A stretch of 64,000 nucleotides of DNA from Paraburkholderia ginsengisoli NBRC 100965. Lineage in GTDB: Bacteria; Pseudomonadota; Gammaproteobacteria; Burkholderiales; Burkholderiaceae. The stretch is taken from positions 124,001 to 188,000 of the forward strand of contig NZ_BBJF01000014.1 in NCBI RefSeq assembly GCF_000739735.1. Direction: 5' to 3'. Below, in pieces: positions 35,343 to 42,601 of the stretch (within the stretch, counting starts at the first letter, position 1; each line of letters starts with the position of its first letter). Below the pieces are notes generated by a model. That model ran no database searches. It was not told the origin of the DNA and was given only the letters and a program-made list of their open reading frames with translations. A program made the translations under genes and the position numbers.

Positions 35343-35476
35343 GTGAAAGTCCAGTCCGAAGTCAGTCCGGCCAATGTCGATAAACCGATTGTAGTCCGCC
35401 AATGCAAGCGCACAACATTTTGCGGAGCATACCCGTGTAAGTCCCGATACAAGTATTGCCCAGCGGGATTATAGTG

Positions 35477-35496
35477 AAATGCAAGCGGTTGCATTT
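35477..35496 (+). promoter_or_regulatory. LacI-type operator in the hpsR-importer divergent region
   Basis: AAATGCAAGCGGTTGCATTT: perfect 8-bp arms around a central GCGG, the classic LacI/PurR architecture. A matching half-site AATGCAAGCG recurs at 35401-35410. A -10-like TATAGT lies at 35470-35475, immediately upstream, so binding would obstruct the importer promoter. The site lies between the divergent starts at 35342 and 35536. Confidence 0.82.
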
Positions 35497-35535
35497 TGCT
35501 GCAACGATGCACACCGCATCCCACGAGGAGACGAC

Positions 35536-36327
35536 GTGCTACTGGCTATTCGTTCCATCCGCTCACCGCGCCTTGCCTGCAGTCTCGCCACACTCGGCGC
35601 GACGCTCGCGCTCTGGTACACACTGACCGGTCTCACCGGCCTGGTCGGGCCGTCGCGTTTGCCGGCGCCCGCGGAAGTGTGGCAGGCACTGTTGCAGGTG
35701 GCGGGCGAGGGCTACGCGGACGGCCGCCTCGACCAGCACATCGTGCAAAGCGTCAAGCTCGTGCTGTACGGTTTCTTCACCGCTGCTGCCACCGGCGTGC
35801 CGCTCGGCTTGTGGATGGGCCAGTCGCGCCGCGCGCAGGCTTTCTTCAATCCCATCTTCAGCATGCTGCGGCCGATTCCGCCGCTCGCCTGGATTCCGCT
35901 CGCGATCGTCTGGCTCGGTCTCGGCGACGCCGCGAAGGTCATGGTGATCTGGTTCGCGGCGTTCGTGCCGTGCGTGATCAACAGCTTCGCGGGTGTGCGC
36001 AATCTCGACCCGGCGTTGCTCGAAGCCGCCGACATGCTCGGCTTGCGGCGCGGGCAGTTCGTGCGCGAAGTGATGTTGCCCGGTGCGTTGCCGATGATCT
36101 TTACTGGCCTGCGGCTGTCGTTGCAGGCGTCATGGACCACGCTCGTCGCCGGCGAATTGATCGGCGCGGTGCGCGGCCTCGGCCATCTGCTGACCCAAGG
36201 CTCGCTCGACATCTTCCCGGCGATGATCTTCGTTGCGATGTTGAGTGTCGCGCTATGCGGCTGGCTGATGACCGTGCTGCTCGGCATGATCGAAAACCGT
36301 TCGATGCCCTGGAGGCCGTCGCGATGA
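35536..36327 (+). CDS. SsuC/TauC-type ABC permease (first of two)
   Basis: A 263-residue permease with about six helices and an EAA-like loop (ADMLGLRRGQFVREVMLPGA). GTG at 35536 follows GAGGAG by five bases. It ends in an ATGA overlap with the second permease. Sulfonate/nitrate/taurine importer family. Under the HpsR-like operator, so DHPS or a related sulfonate is the expected cargo. Confidence 0.88.
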   Translation: MLLAIRSIRSPRLACSLATLGATLALWYTLTGLTGLVGPSRLPAPAEVWQALLQVAGEGYADGRLDQHIVQSVKLVLYGFFTAAATGVPLGLWMGQSRRAQAFFNPIFSMLRPIPPLAWIPLAIVWLGLGDAAKVMVIWFAAFVPCVINSFAGVRNLDPALLEAADMLGLRRGQFVREVMLPGALPMIFTGLRLSLQASWTTLVAGELIGAVRGLGHLLTQGSLDIFPAMIFVAMLSVALCGWLMTVLLGMIENRSMPWRPSR

Positions 36328-37229
36328 AACTGCAGCATCTGGCGCGTTCCGAAATGGATCCGATGGCCGTGGTCAGGCGAACCGATGCGGCGCACGCGAA
36401 AGACGCGCGTCGCCTGGCCGGCCGCAGCGACGCTGACGCGCGCGCTGGCGCGCCGCGTCGCGGCACGCTGTGGGCGCTGAGCGCGGCCGGTCTGATCGCG
36501 TTCTTCGGCATCTGGTGGCTGGCTGCCGCGGCCGAGTTGATCCCCGCGATGTTCCTGCCGACGCCGCTCGCGGTGGCCACGCGTTTCGTCGAACTGCTCA
36601 CGCATCCGTTCGCCGGCTACACGCTCGAACAGCATCTGTGGTCGAGCCTGCAGCGCTATCTGCTGGGTCTCGCGCTGGCCATCGCGGTCGGCGTGCCGCT
36701 CGGTCTGATGATGGGCTGGTTCCGCTGGCTGGACTACATCGTGAGTCCGTTGTTCGAAACGTTGCGCTTCGTCGCGCCGATCGCGTGGGTGCCGTTCGCG
36801 GCACTGTGGTTTGGCACGGGGATCGGGGGGCCGGTGCTGATCATTTTCGCGGGCGCGTTTGCGCCGTGCGTGGTGAACGCGTATCGCGGCGCGCAGCTGG
36901 TCGACGGGCGGCTGCTCGAAGCCGCGCGAATGCTGGGTATGACGAACCGCATGATCGTTTGCGAAGTGCTGTTGCCCGGCGCATTGCCCGCGGTGATCGC
37001 GGGCTTGCGGGTGGCCGCCGGCCTCGGCTGGATGTCGCTGGTCGGCGCGGAGCTGATCGTCGCGTCGAGTGGGATCGGCTACATGATGGTGAAAGGGCAG
37101 TCGGCCATCAATACCGCCACCGTGATGAGCGGCATGATTGCGATCGGCATGGTCGGCGCGCTGATCGACTGGCTGCTCGGACGAATCGAGACGTTCGCGA
37201 TGCGCCATCGGCGCCGCGCGCGCCGCTGA
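36324..37229 (+). CDS. SsuC/TauC-type ABC permease (second of two)
   Basis: A 301-residue permease homologous to the preceding one (loop ARMLGMTNRMIVCEVLLPGA), with a longer polar N-terminus of about 45 residues. Most family importers use a homodimer of one permease. Adjacent paralogues translated in an ATGA overlap suggest a heterodimeric channel. Confidence 0.88.
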   Translation: MKLQHLARSEMDPMAVVRRTDAAHAKDARRLAGRSDADARAGAPRRGTLWALSAAGLIAFFGIWWLAAAAELIPAMFLPTPLAVATRFVELLTHPFAGYTLEQHLWSSLQRYLLGLALAIAVGVPLGLMMGWFRWLDYIVSPLFETLRFVAPIAWVPFAALWFGTGIGGPVLIIFAGAFAPCVVNAYRGAQLVDGRLLEAARMLGMTNRMIVCEVLLPGALPAVIAGLRVAAGLGWMSLVGAELIVASSGIGYMMVKGQSAINTATVMSGMIAIGMVGALIDWLLGRIETFAMRHRRRARR

Positions 37230-37327
37230 CAAGAAGGCGGCATGGCGAACGCCCGCCCGCAATAGCGGCCTTTATCGAAGCCCGAATCGCCTGGTGAACC
37301 CGCTGCAAATTGCTACGGAGTACCAAC

Positions 37328-38131
37328 ATGAGTGTGATCCGTTTTGACGATGTCTCCCGTGTATTCAGTCATAACCGCAGCGGCGTGCTGGCGTTGGACC
37401 ATGTCGATCTCGAGATCGACGACCGCGAGTTCGTCGCGATCGTCGGGCCGTCGGGCTGTGGCAAGACCACGTGCCTGCGCATGGTCGCCGGGTTGGAGTT
37501 TCCATCGTCGGGCGCCGTCAGTGTGGATGGCCGCAAGGTGCTGCGCCCCGGCCCCGATCGCGCGGTGGTGTTCCAGCAATTCGCGCTGTTTCCGTGGAAG
37601 ACGGTCTATCAGAACATCGAACTCGGATTGCGCGCGCAAGGCGTGCAGGCGCCGAAGCGTCGTGACACGATCGAACGCTACATGGATCTGATGAATCTGC
37701 GCGGTCACGAAAGCGCGTATCCGCATCAACTGTCGGGCGGTATGCAGCAGCGCGTCGCGATCGCGCGCGCTTATGCGCTGGACCCCGGCGTGCTGCTGAT
37801 GGATGAGCCGTTCGGCGCGCTCGACGCGCAAACGCGCATCGTCATGCAGGAAGAACTGGTGCGCGTCACGCGTGCCAATCCGCGCACCGTGCTGTTCATC
37901 ACGCACGCGGTCGAGGAGTCCGTCTATCTGGCGGATCGCGTGGTTGTGATGACGAACCGGCCTGGCCGGATGAAGGAAATCGTCGACGTGAAGTCGGTGC
38001 GCGAAGCGAATCAGTGGGATCAGCACAAGCGGATCGAGGACGTGATGGATCTGGAGTCGTTCGTGCGTCTGCGCACGCATATCTGGAAGTCGTTGCGTGA
38101 TGAACATGGCGGCGAGCGCGAAGCCTCGTGA
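37328..38131 (+). CDS. SsuB/TauB-type ABC ATPase
   Basis: A 267-residue ATPase: Walker A GPSGCGKTT, Q-loop VFQQFALFPW, signature LSGGMQQRVAIARA, Walker B VLLMDEPFGALD, switch FITHAV. GGAG stands 7 bases before the ATG at 37328; six in-frame codons upstream are unlikely. It powers the heteromeric sulfonate-type importer in this operon. Confidence 0.9.
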   Translation: MSVIRFDDVSRVFSHNRSGVLALDHVDLEIDDREFVAIVGPSGCGKTTCLRMVAGLEFPSSGAVSVDGRKVLRPGPDRAVVFQQFALFPWKTVYQNIELGLRAQGVQAPKRRDTIERYMDLMNLRGHESAYPHQLSGGMQQRVAIARAYALDPGVLLMDEPFGALDAQTRIVMQEELVRVTRANPRTVLFITHAVEESVYLADRVVVMTNRPGRMKEIVDVKSVREANQWDQHKRIEDVMDLESFVRLRTHIWKSLRDEHGGEREAS

Positions 38132-38164
38132 GTGGCCCGACGAATTCAGAACGAGGAGACCAAC

Positions 38165-39220
38165 ATGAAATGTTTGCGAGCGATTCCCGTCATTGCAATG
38201 CTCTGTACCGCGCCCACGCTGTTCGCCACGCATGCCGATGCCGCTGCGCTCACGCCGATCAAGGTGTCGTATCAACCGGCGCTGTACTGGGCGTTGCCGT
38301 TCTACGTGGCGACGGAAAAAGGCTGGTGGGCGGGCGCGGGGCTCGCGCCGGAATTCGTCGTGTTTCCGGCCGGCGTGCCGCAAATGGCGGCAGCCGCGGC
38401 GAAGTCGTGGGATGTCGGCGGAACCGGCTCGGTGCCGGCGGTGCTCGGCTATAAACGCTTCGGCGTCGAAGTGATTGGAATCACTAACGATGAATCGCAA
38501 GGCAACGTGCTGATGGCGAGCAAGGCACGCTACGACGCGGTGAAGAACAATCCGGCGTCGCTGAAAGGGCAGACGATCGTACTGACGTCCAACTCGACCG
38601 GCGACTACGCGGTGCAGGCGTGCCTGAAGAAGTACGGACTCGCGAAGTCCGACGTGACGCTGAGAAACATGGGCCAGGCCGAAATCATCTCGGCAATGTC
38701 ATCCGGCAATGCGGACTACGCCGGGGTCTGGGCGCCGTATGACTACACGCTCGAAGAAAAGGCCGGCGCGCGCGTGCTGTGCAGCGGCAAGGACGGCGGG
38801 GCGTCGGTGCCTGGGGCGCTGGTCGTGCGCGGCGACTATGCGAAGGAACATCCGGAGGCGGTGGCGGCCTTTCTCGCCGTCTATCTGCGCGCGTGGTCTT
38901 GGATGAAGGCCAATCCCGACGAGGCTGTCGCGTTGATGAAGAAGTTCTATCACGAAGGCGGCGTCACCATCACCGACGCGTCGATGCAGAAGGAGTTCGC
39001 CACGCGCCCGACCTTTGATCTCACGCAGCAACTCGCCGCGATGGATCGCAGCAAGGGCCCGTCCGAAGCGGACAAGTGGTTCACCAGCATCGCACAGTTC
39101 ATGCGCGCGTCGGGTGCGCTGACGGCAGTGCCGGATGCGAAGGACTACATCGACGACAGCATGATGAAGCGCGTGCAGGCCGACCCAAAACTGTCCGCGT
39201 TCGCGACCGCGACCAAATGA
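38165..39220 (+). CDS. Periplasmic ABC substrate-binding protein, candidate DHPS receptor
   Basis: A 351-residue exported binding protein of the SsuA/TauA/NitA type; signal peptide cleaved near HADA|AA. The mature chain begins ALTPIKVSYQPALYWALPFY. It is only distantly similar to the other binding protein of the window (22624-23643), so the two importers probably take different ligands. A factor-independent terminator follows, separating it from hpsN. Confidence 0.87.
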   Translation: MKCLRAIPVIAMLCTAPTLFATHADAAALTPIKVSYQPALYWALPFYVATEKGWWAGAGLAPEFVVFPAGVPQMAAAAAKSWDVGGTGSVPAVLGYKRFGVEVIGITNDESQGNVLMASKARYDAVKNNPASLKGQTIVLTSNSTGDYAVQACLKKYGLAKSDVTLRNMGQAEIISAMSSGNADYAGVWAPYDYTLEEKAGARVLCSGKDGGASVPGALVVRGDYAKEHPEAVAAFLAVYLRAWSWMKANPDEAVALMKKFYHEGGVTITDASMQKEFATRPTFDLTQQLAAMDRSKGPSEADKWFTSIAQFMRASGALTAVPDAKDYIDDSMMKRVQADPKLSAFATATK

Positions 39221-39317
39221 GTGCGAGCCGGGGCGAGCGTCCCGGCTCGAAGTGCTGAGCGCGAAAAAAAGCGATAGCGAAACGACACCGCGGCGAGACC
39301 CAGGCAAAGAGCCAGGC

Positions 39318-39338
39318 AAGACCCCAGCGGTCTTTTTT
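39318..39338 (+). terminator. Factor-independent terminator after the importer operon
   Basis: AAGACC-CCAGC-GGTCTT hairpin (39318-39334) running into a T-tract (39333-39338), about 100 bases after the binding-protein stop. The HpsR-like operator for hpsN follows within 12 bases, so hpsN seems to be a separate transcription unit. Confidence 0.7.
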
Positions 39339-39349
39339 AAAGCCCCGTC

Positions 39350-39365
39350 ATGCAAGCGGTTGCAT
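39350..39365 (+). promoter_or_regulatory. LacI-type operator upstream of hpsN
   Basis: ATGCAAGCGGTTGCAT, identical to the inner 16 bases of the operator at 35477-35496. It lies 45 bases before the hpsN start. Two identical operators for one local LacI regulator make the importer and the hpsN operon a single regulon. Confidence 0.82.
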
Positions 39366-39410
39366 ACGCCGAATTCATACCTACCGCACTGGCATCGAGA
39401 GGAGAAAGCG

Positions 39411-40724
39411 ATGAGCGTCACCTACCTGAAGAAAGCGAGCAAGACTCCGGAAACGGAAACCGCCACCGCGCAGAAAGTCGTCGCGGAGATGCTGGCGCAA
39501 ATCGAGGCGAACGGCGAGTCCGCCGCGCTCGCTTACGCGAAGCAGCTCGATGGATGGGACGGTCCGATCATCGTGTCCGCCGACGAAATCGAGCGGCGCG
39601 CAACCGAAGTACCCGCGCACGTGCGGGCCGACATCGACTTCGCCGCGCGTCAGGTGTTCGACTTCGCGCTCGCGCAGCGTCGCTCGATCGAAGACTTCGC
39701 GGTCGAGCTGTACCCCGGCGTGACGGCCGGGCAGAAGGTCGTCCCGGTGAACGTGGTCGGTTGCTACGCGCCGGCGGGGCGCTATGCGCATATCGCGTCC
39801 GCGTACATGGGTGTCGCGACCGCGAAGGCCGCGGGCGTGAAGACGGTGATCGCGTGTTCGAGTCCGTTCCGCGGCGGTGGCATTCATCCATACGTGCTGT
39901 ACGCGTTCAAGGCGGCGGGCGCCGACGTCGTGATGACGCTCGGTGGCGTGCAGGCGATCGCGTCGATGGCGTACGGTCTCTTCACCGGCAAGCCCGCCGA
40001 CGTGGTGGTCGGGCCCGGCAACAAGTTCGTCGCGGAAGCCAAGCGCGCGTTGTTCGGCAAGGTCGGCATCGACGTGTTCGCGGGACCGTCCGAAGTTGCG
40101 GTGATCGCCGACGAGAGCGCGGACCCCGCGATCGTCGCAAGCGATCTGGTCGGCCAGGCCGAACACGGACACGAATCGCCGGCGTGGCTGTTCACGTCAT
40201 CGAAGGCGCTCGCGCTGGAGGTGATGCAACGCGTGCCCGAACTGATCGAGCGCTTGCCGCCGACCGCGCGCGATGCGGCCGGCGCCGCGTGGCGCGACTA
40301 TGGCGAAGTGATCGTCTGCAATACGCGCGAGGAGATCGCCGAGGTGTCCGACCGCTACGCGCCCGAACACCTCGAAGTGCACGCCGCGAATCTGGACTGG
40401 TGGCTCGAACGGCTCACGTGCTACGGCTCGCTATTTCTCGGAGAGGAAACCACGGTCGCGTTCGGCGACAAAGCCAGCGGCCCGAACCACGTGCTGCCGA
40501 CCAAGGGCGCGGCGCGTTATTCGGGTGGCCTGTCGGTGCATAAATTCGTGAAGACGCTCACGTGGCAAAAGATGACGCGCGACGCCGCGAAGCAGATCGG
40601 TGAAGTGACGGCGCGCATCTCGCGGCTCGAAGGCATGGAAGCCCACGCGCGCACCGCCGACGACCGGCTCGACAAGTACTTCCCCGACGAGCGCTTCGTG
40701 CGCGGCGAACCGGTGGTGGTGTGA
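39411..40724 (+). CDS. hpsN: Sulfopropanediol (DHPS) 3-dehydrogenase
   Basis: A 437-residue histidinol-dehydrogenase homologue. HpsN makes two NAD-linked oxidations, DHPS to (R)-3-sulfolactate. Family blocks are VNVVGCYAPAGRYAHIASAY, MTLGGVQAIASMAYG, VGPGNKFVAEAKR, the catalytic RYAPEHLEVHA, and GPNHVLPTKGAARYSGGLSV; metal-ligand candidates lie in GQAEHGHESP and in MEAHARTADD. AGGAG lies 6 bases before the ATG. The sulfonate neighbours and LacI operator, rather than his genes, distinguish it from HisD. Confidence 0.9.
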   Translation: MSVTYLKKASKTPETETATAQKVVAEMLAQIEANGESAALAYAKQLDGWDGPIIVSADEIERRATEVPAHVRADIDFAARQVFDFALAQRRSIEDFAVELYPGVTAGQKVVPVNVVGCYAPAGRYAHIASAYMGVATAKAAGVKTVIACSSPFRGGGIHPYVLYAFKAAGADVVMTLGGVQAIASMAYGLFTGKPADVVVGPGNKFVAEAKRALFGKVGIDVFAGPSEVAVIADESADPAIVASDLVGQAEHGHESPAWLFTSSKALALEVMQRVPELIERLPPTARDAAGAAWRDYGEVIVCNTREEIAEVSDRYAPEHLEVHAANLDWWLERLTCYGSLFLGEETTVAFGDKASGPNHVLPTKGAARYSGGLSVHKFVKTLTWQKMTRDAAKQIGEVTARISRLEGMEAHARTADDRLDKYFPDERFVRGEPVVV

Positions 40725-41521
40725 TGGCGGCGCAAGTCGAAGCGGCGGTATTGCCGCGCATGCTGGGCCTGTTCGATCTGAGCGGCCGCACCGCGCTGGT
40801 AAGCGGGGGCAACTCGGGAATCGGCGAGGCGATGGCGCACGCGCTCGGCCTCGCGGGCGCGCGCGTGATTCTGGTCGCGCGGCGGCCCGACGCGCTGGAG
40901 GCCGCGCGCGAGCGCTGCTGTGCCGCCGGCATCGACGCGTACATCTTGCCGTACGATCTTGCGGACGAAGACGCCGCCCGCGACTGCGCGCTCGCGGCGC
41001 AGCGCGAGTATGGGCAGATCGACATTCTCGTCAACGCGGCGGGGATCAATCTGCGCCAGCCGTTCGTCGAGGTCACGCCCGATGCGTGGCGGCGGCAGAT
41101 CGCGCTGCATCTGGGCGCGCCGTTCTTCATGACACAGGCGCTCGCGCCCGCGATGCAGTCGCGCGGCTTCGGGCGGATTCTGAACATCGCGTCGCTGCAG
41201 TCGTACCGCGCGTTCGGCGACAGCGCGCCGTATGGCGCCGCTAAGGGCGGCATCGTGCAGCTCACGCGCGCTATCGCGCAGGCGTGGTCGCGGCACGGCA
41301 TCACGTGCAACGCGATCGGCCCCGGCTTCTTTCCGACCGCGCTCACCGCGCCCGTATTCGCCGACGCCGCGCTCGCCGATCATCACGCGGTCCAGACCTG
41401 CATCGGCCGCAATGGGCGGGTCGAAGATCTGTACGGCGCGACCGTGTTTCTCGCGAGCGAAGCGTCGGCTTATATCACCGGACAAACCCTGATGGTCGAT
41501 GGCGGCTATACCGCGCGCTGA
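40724..41521 (+). CDS. SDR dehydrogenase of the DHPS pathway (HpsO/HpsP-like)
   Basis: A 265-residue short-chain dehydrogenase: cofactor motif GGNSGIGEAMA (about 26-36), NAAGINLRQPF, and a YxxxK catalytic pair in SAPYGAAKGG with a Ser in IASLQS. The start overlaps the hpsN stop (TGATG). In the known pathway two dehydrogenases, HpsO and HpsP, act at C2 of DHPS to convert the (S)- to the (R)-form. This and the next gene fill those positions, but I do not assign which is which. Confidence 0.83.
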   Translation: MAAQVEAAVLPRMLGLFDLSGRTALVSGGNSGIGEAMAHALGLAGARVILVARRPDALEAARERCCAAGIDAYILPYDLADEDAARDCALAAQREYGQIDILVNAAGINLRQPFVEVTPDAWRRQIALHLGAPFFMTQALAPAMQSRGFGRILNIASLQSYRAFGDSAPYGAAKGGIVQLTRAIAQAWSRHGITCNAIGPGFFPTALTAPVFADAALADHHAVQTCIGRNGRVEDLYGATVFLASEASAYITGQTLMVDGGYTAR

Positions 41522-41543
41522 CTGCATCGGAGAACGCACATTC

Positions 41544-42548
41544 ATGAAAGCACTCGTGTACACGCAGCCCAATGAGATGCAACTGCAGGAGCGGCCGTAC
41601 CCGCACGCGGAAGCCGGCGAGGTCGTGCTCAGAATCGACGCCGTGGGAATTTGCGGCTCCGATATGCACGCGTATCACGGTCACGATCCGCGCCGCAAAC
41701 CTGGGCTCGTGCTGGGGCACGAGTTCGCCGGCACGATCGTCGAAACGCGGGCGCCGCATTTGCCGGTCGGATTGCGCGTGACCGGCAATCCGCTGATCAC
41801 CTGCGGACGCTGCGACTATTGTCTGCAAGGACGCGACAATCTGTGCGTCGACCGGACCATGGTCGGCATGACGCGGCCGGGTGCGTTCGCCGAATACATG
41901 TCGATTCCGGCGGCCAGCATTGTCGAGATTCCGCGGCAGATGTCCGCGACGCATGCGGCGATGACCGAGCCCGCCGCGACCGCGCTGCATGCGATCAATC
42001 TGTCGATGCGCGCGCTTGCGCGGCCGTTGCCGGAGACGCGCACGCTGGTGATCGGCGGTGGCGCGATAGGACTGCTGTCGGCGTTGCTGCTGAGCAGCTA
42101 CGGTTGCCGCGACGTGCAGATGGCCGAGGTGAATCCGCTGCGGCGCGAGTCCGCCGAGCTGCATGCGAGATGCCACGCGTTCGATCCGAAGAGCGTCGAG
42201 ACGCCGCCGAACCATTTCGATTTCGTGCTCGACGCGGTCGGGGCCAAGGCGACCCGCACGCTCGCGATGGCCGCCGTGAAACCGGGCGGCGTGATCATGC
42301 ACATCGGTTTGCAGGATTGGGCGAGCGAGATCGACATGCGCAAGCTGACGCTCGCGGAGATCGCGCTGTTGGGCACCTATACGTATTCGATGGCGGATAT
42401 GCGAGCCACAGTGGCGGCGCTCCACAAGGGCGCGTTCGGCGATCTGCGTTGGGCGCAAACGCGGCCGCTCGATGACGGCGGCCGCGCGTTCGCGGAGTTG
42501 GACGAAGGGGTGATCGGGTCGAGTAAGGTGATTCTGTTGCCGGCTTAG
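41544..42548 (+). CDS. Zinc-dependent dehydrogenase of the DHPS pathway (HpsO/HpsP-like)
   Basis: A 334-residue medium-chain dehydrogenase: catalytic zinc ligands in GICGSDMHAYHG and GHEFAG, a structural four-Cys lobe (TCGRCDYCLQGRDNLC), and nucleotide motif VIGGGAIGLLSALL. Resembles galactitol/threonine-type polyol dehydrogenases, suitable for oxidising a C2 hydroxyl. ATG at 41544; last gene of the hpsN operon, followed by a strong hairpin. Exact stereospecificity is unknown. Confidence 0.83.
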   Translation: MKALVYTQPNEMQLQERPYPHAEAGEVVLRIDAVGICGSDMHAYHGHDPRRKPGLVLGHEFAGTIVETRAPHLPVGLRVTGNPLITCGRCDYCLQGRDNLCVDRTMVGMTRPGAFAEYMSIPAASIVEIPRQMSATHAAMTEPAATALHAINLSMRALARPLPETRTLVIGGGAIGLLSALLLSSYGCRDVQMAEVNPLRRESAELHARCHAFDPKSVETPPNHFDFVLDAVGAKATRTLAMAAVKPGGVIMHIGLQDWASEIDMRKLTLAEIALLGTYTYSMADMRATVAALHKGAFGDLRWAQTRPLDDGGRAFAELDEGVIGSSKVILLPA

Positions 42549-42558
42549 TGGTTTGCCG

Positions 42559-42586
42559 CGTGAGCGCCCGAGCCGGCGCGCTCACG
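42559..42586. terminator. Hairpin between convergent hps and nrdJ genes
   Basis: CGTGAGCGC and GCGCTCACG form a 9-bp GC-rich stem around a 10-base loop, 11 bases after the zinc-dehydrogenase stop and 16 bases past the nrdJ stop on the other strand. No T-run; probably ends or protects both transcripts. Confidence 0.5.
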
Positions 42587-42601
42587 ACGACATCCCCAAT
42601 T

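Noticed and set aside
39411..40724. Histidinol dehydrogenase (hisD)
   Set aside because: The family is shared, but the gene lies in a sulfonate operon under a LacI-type operator, without other his genes; HpsN fits better.
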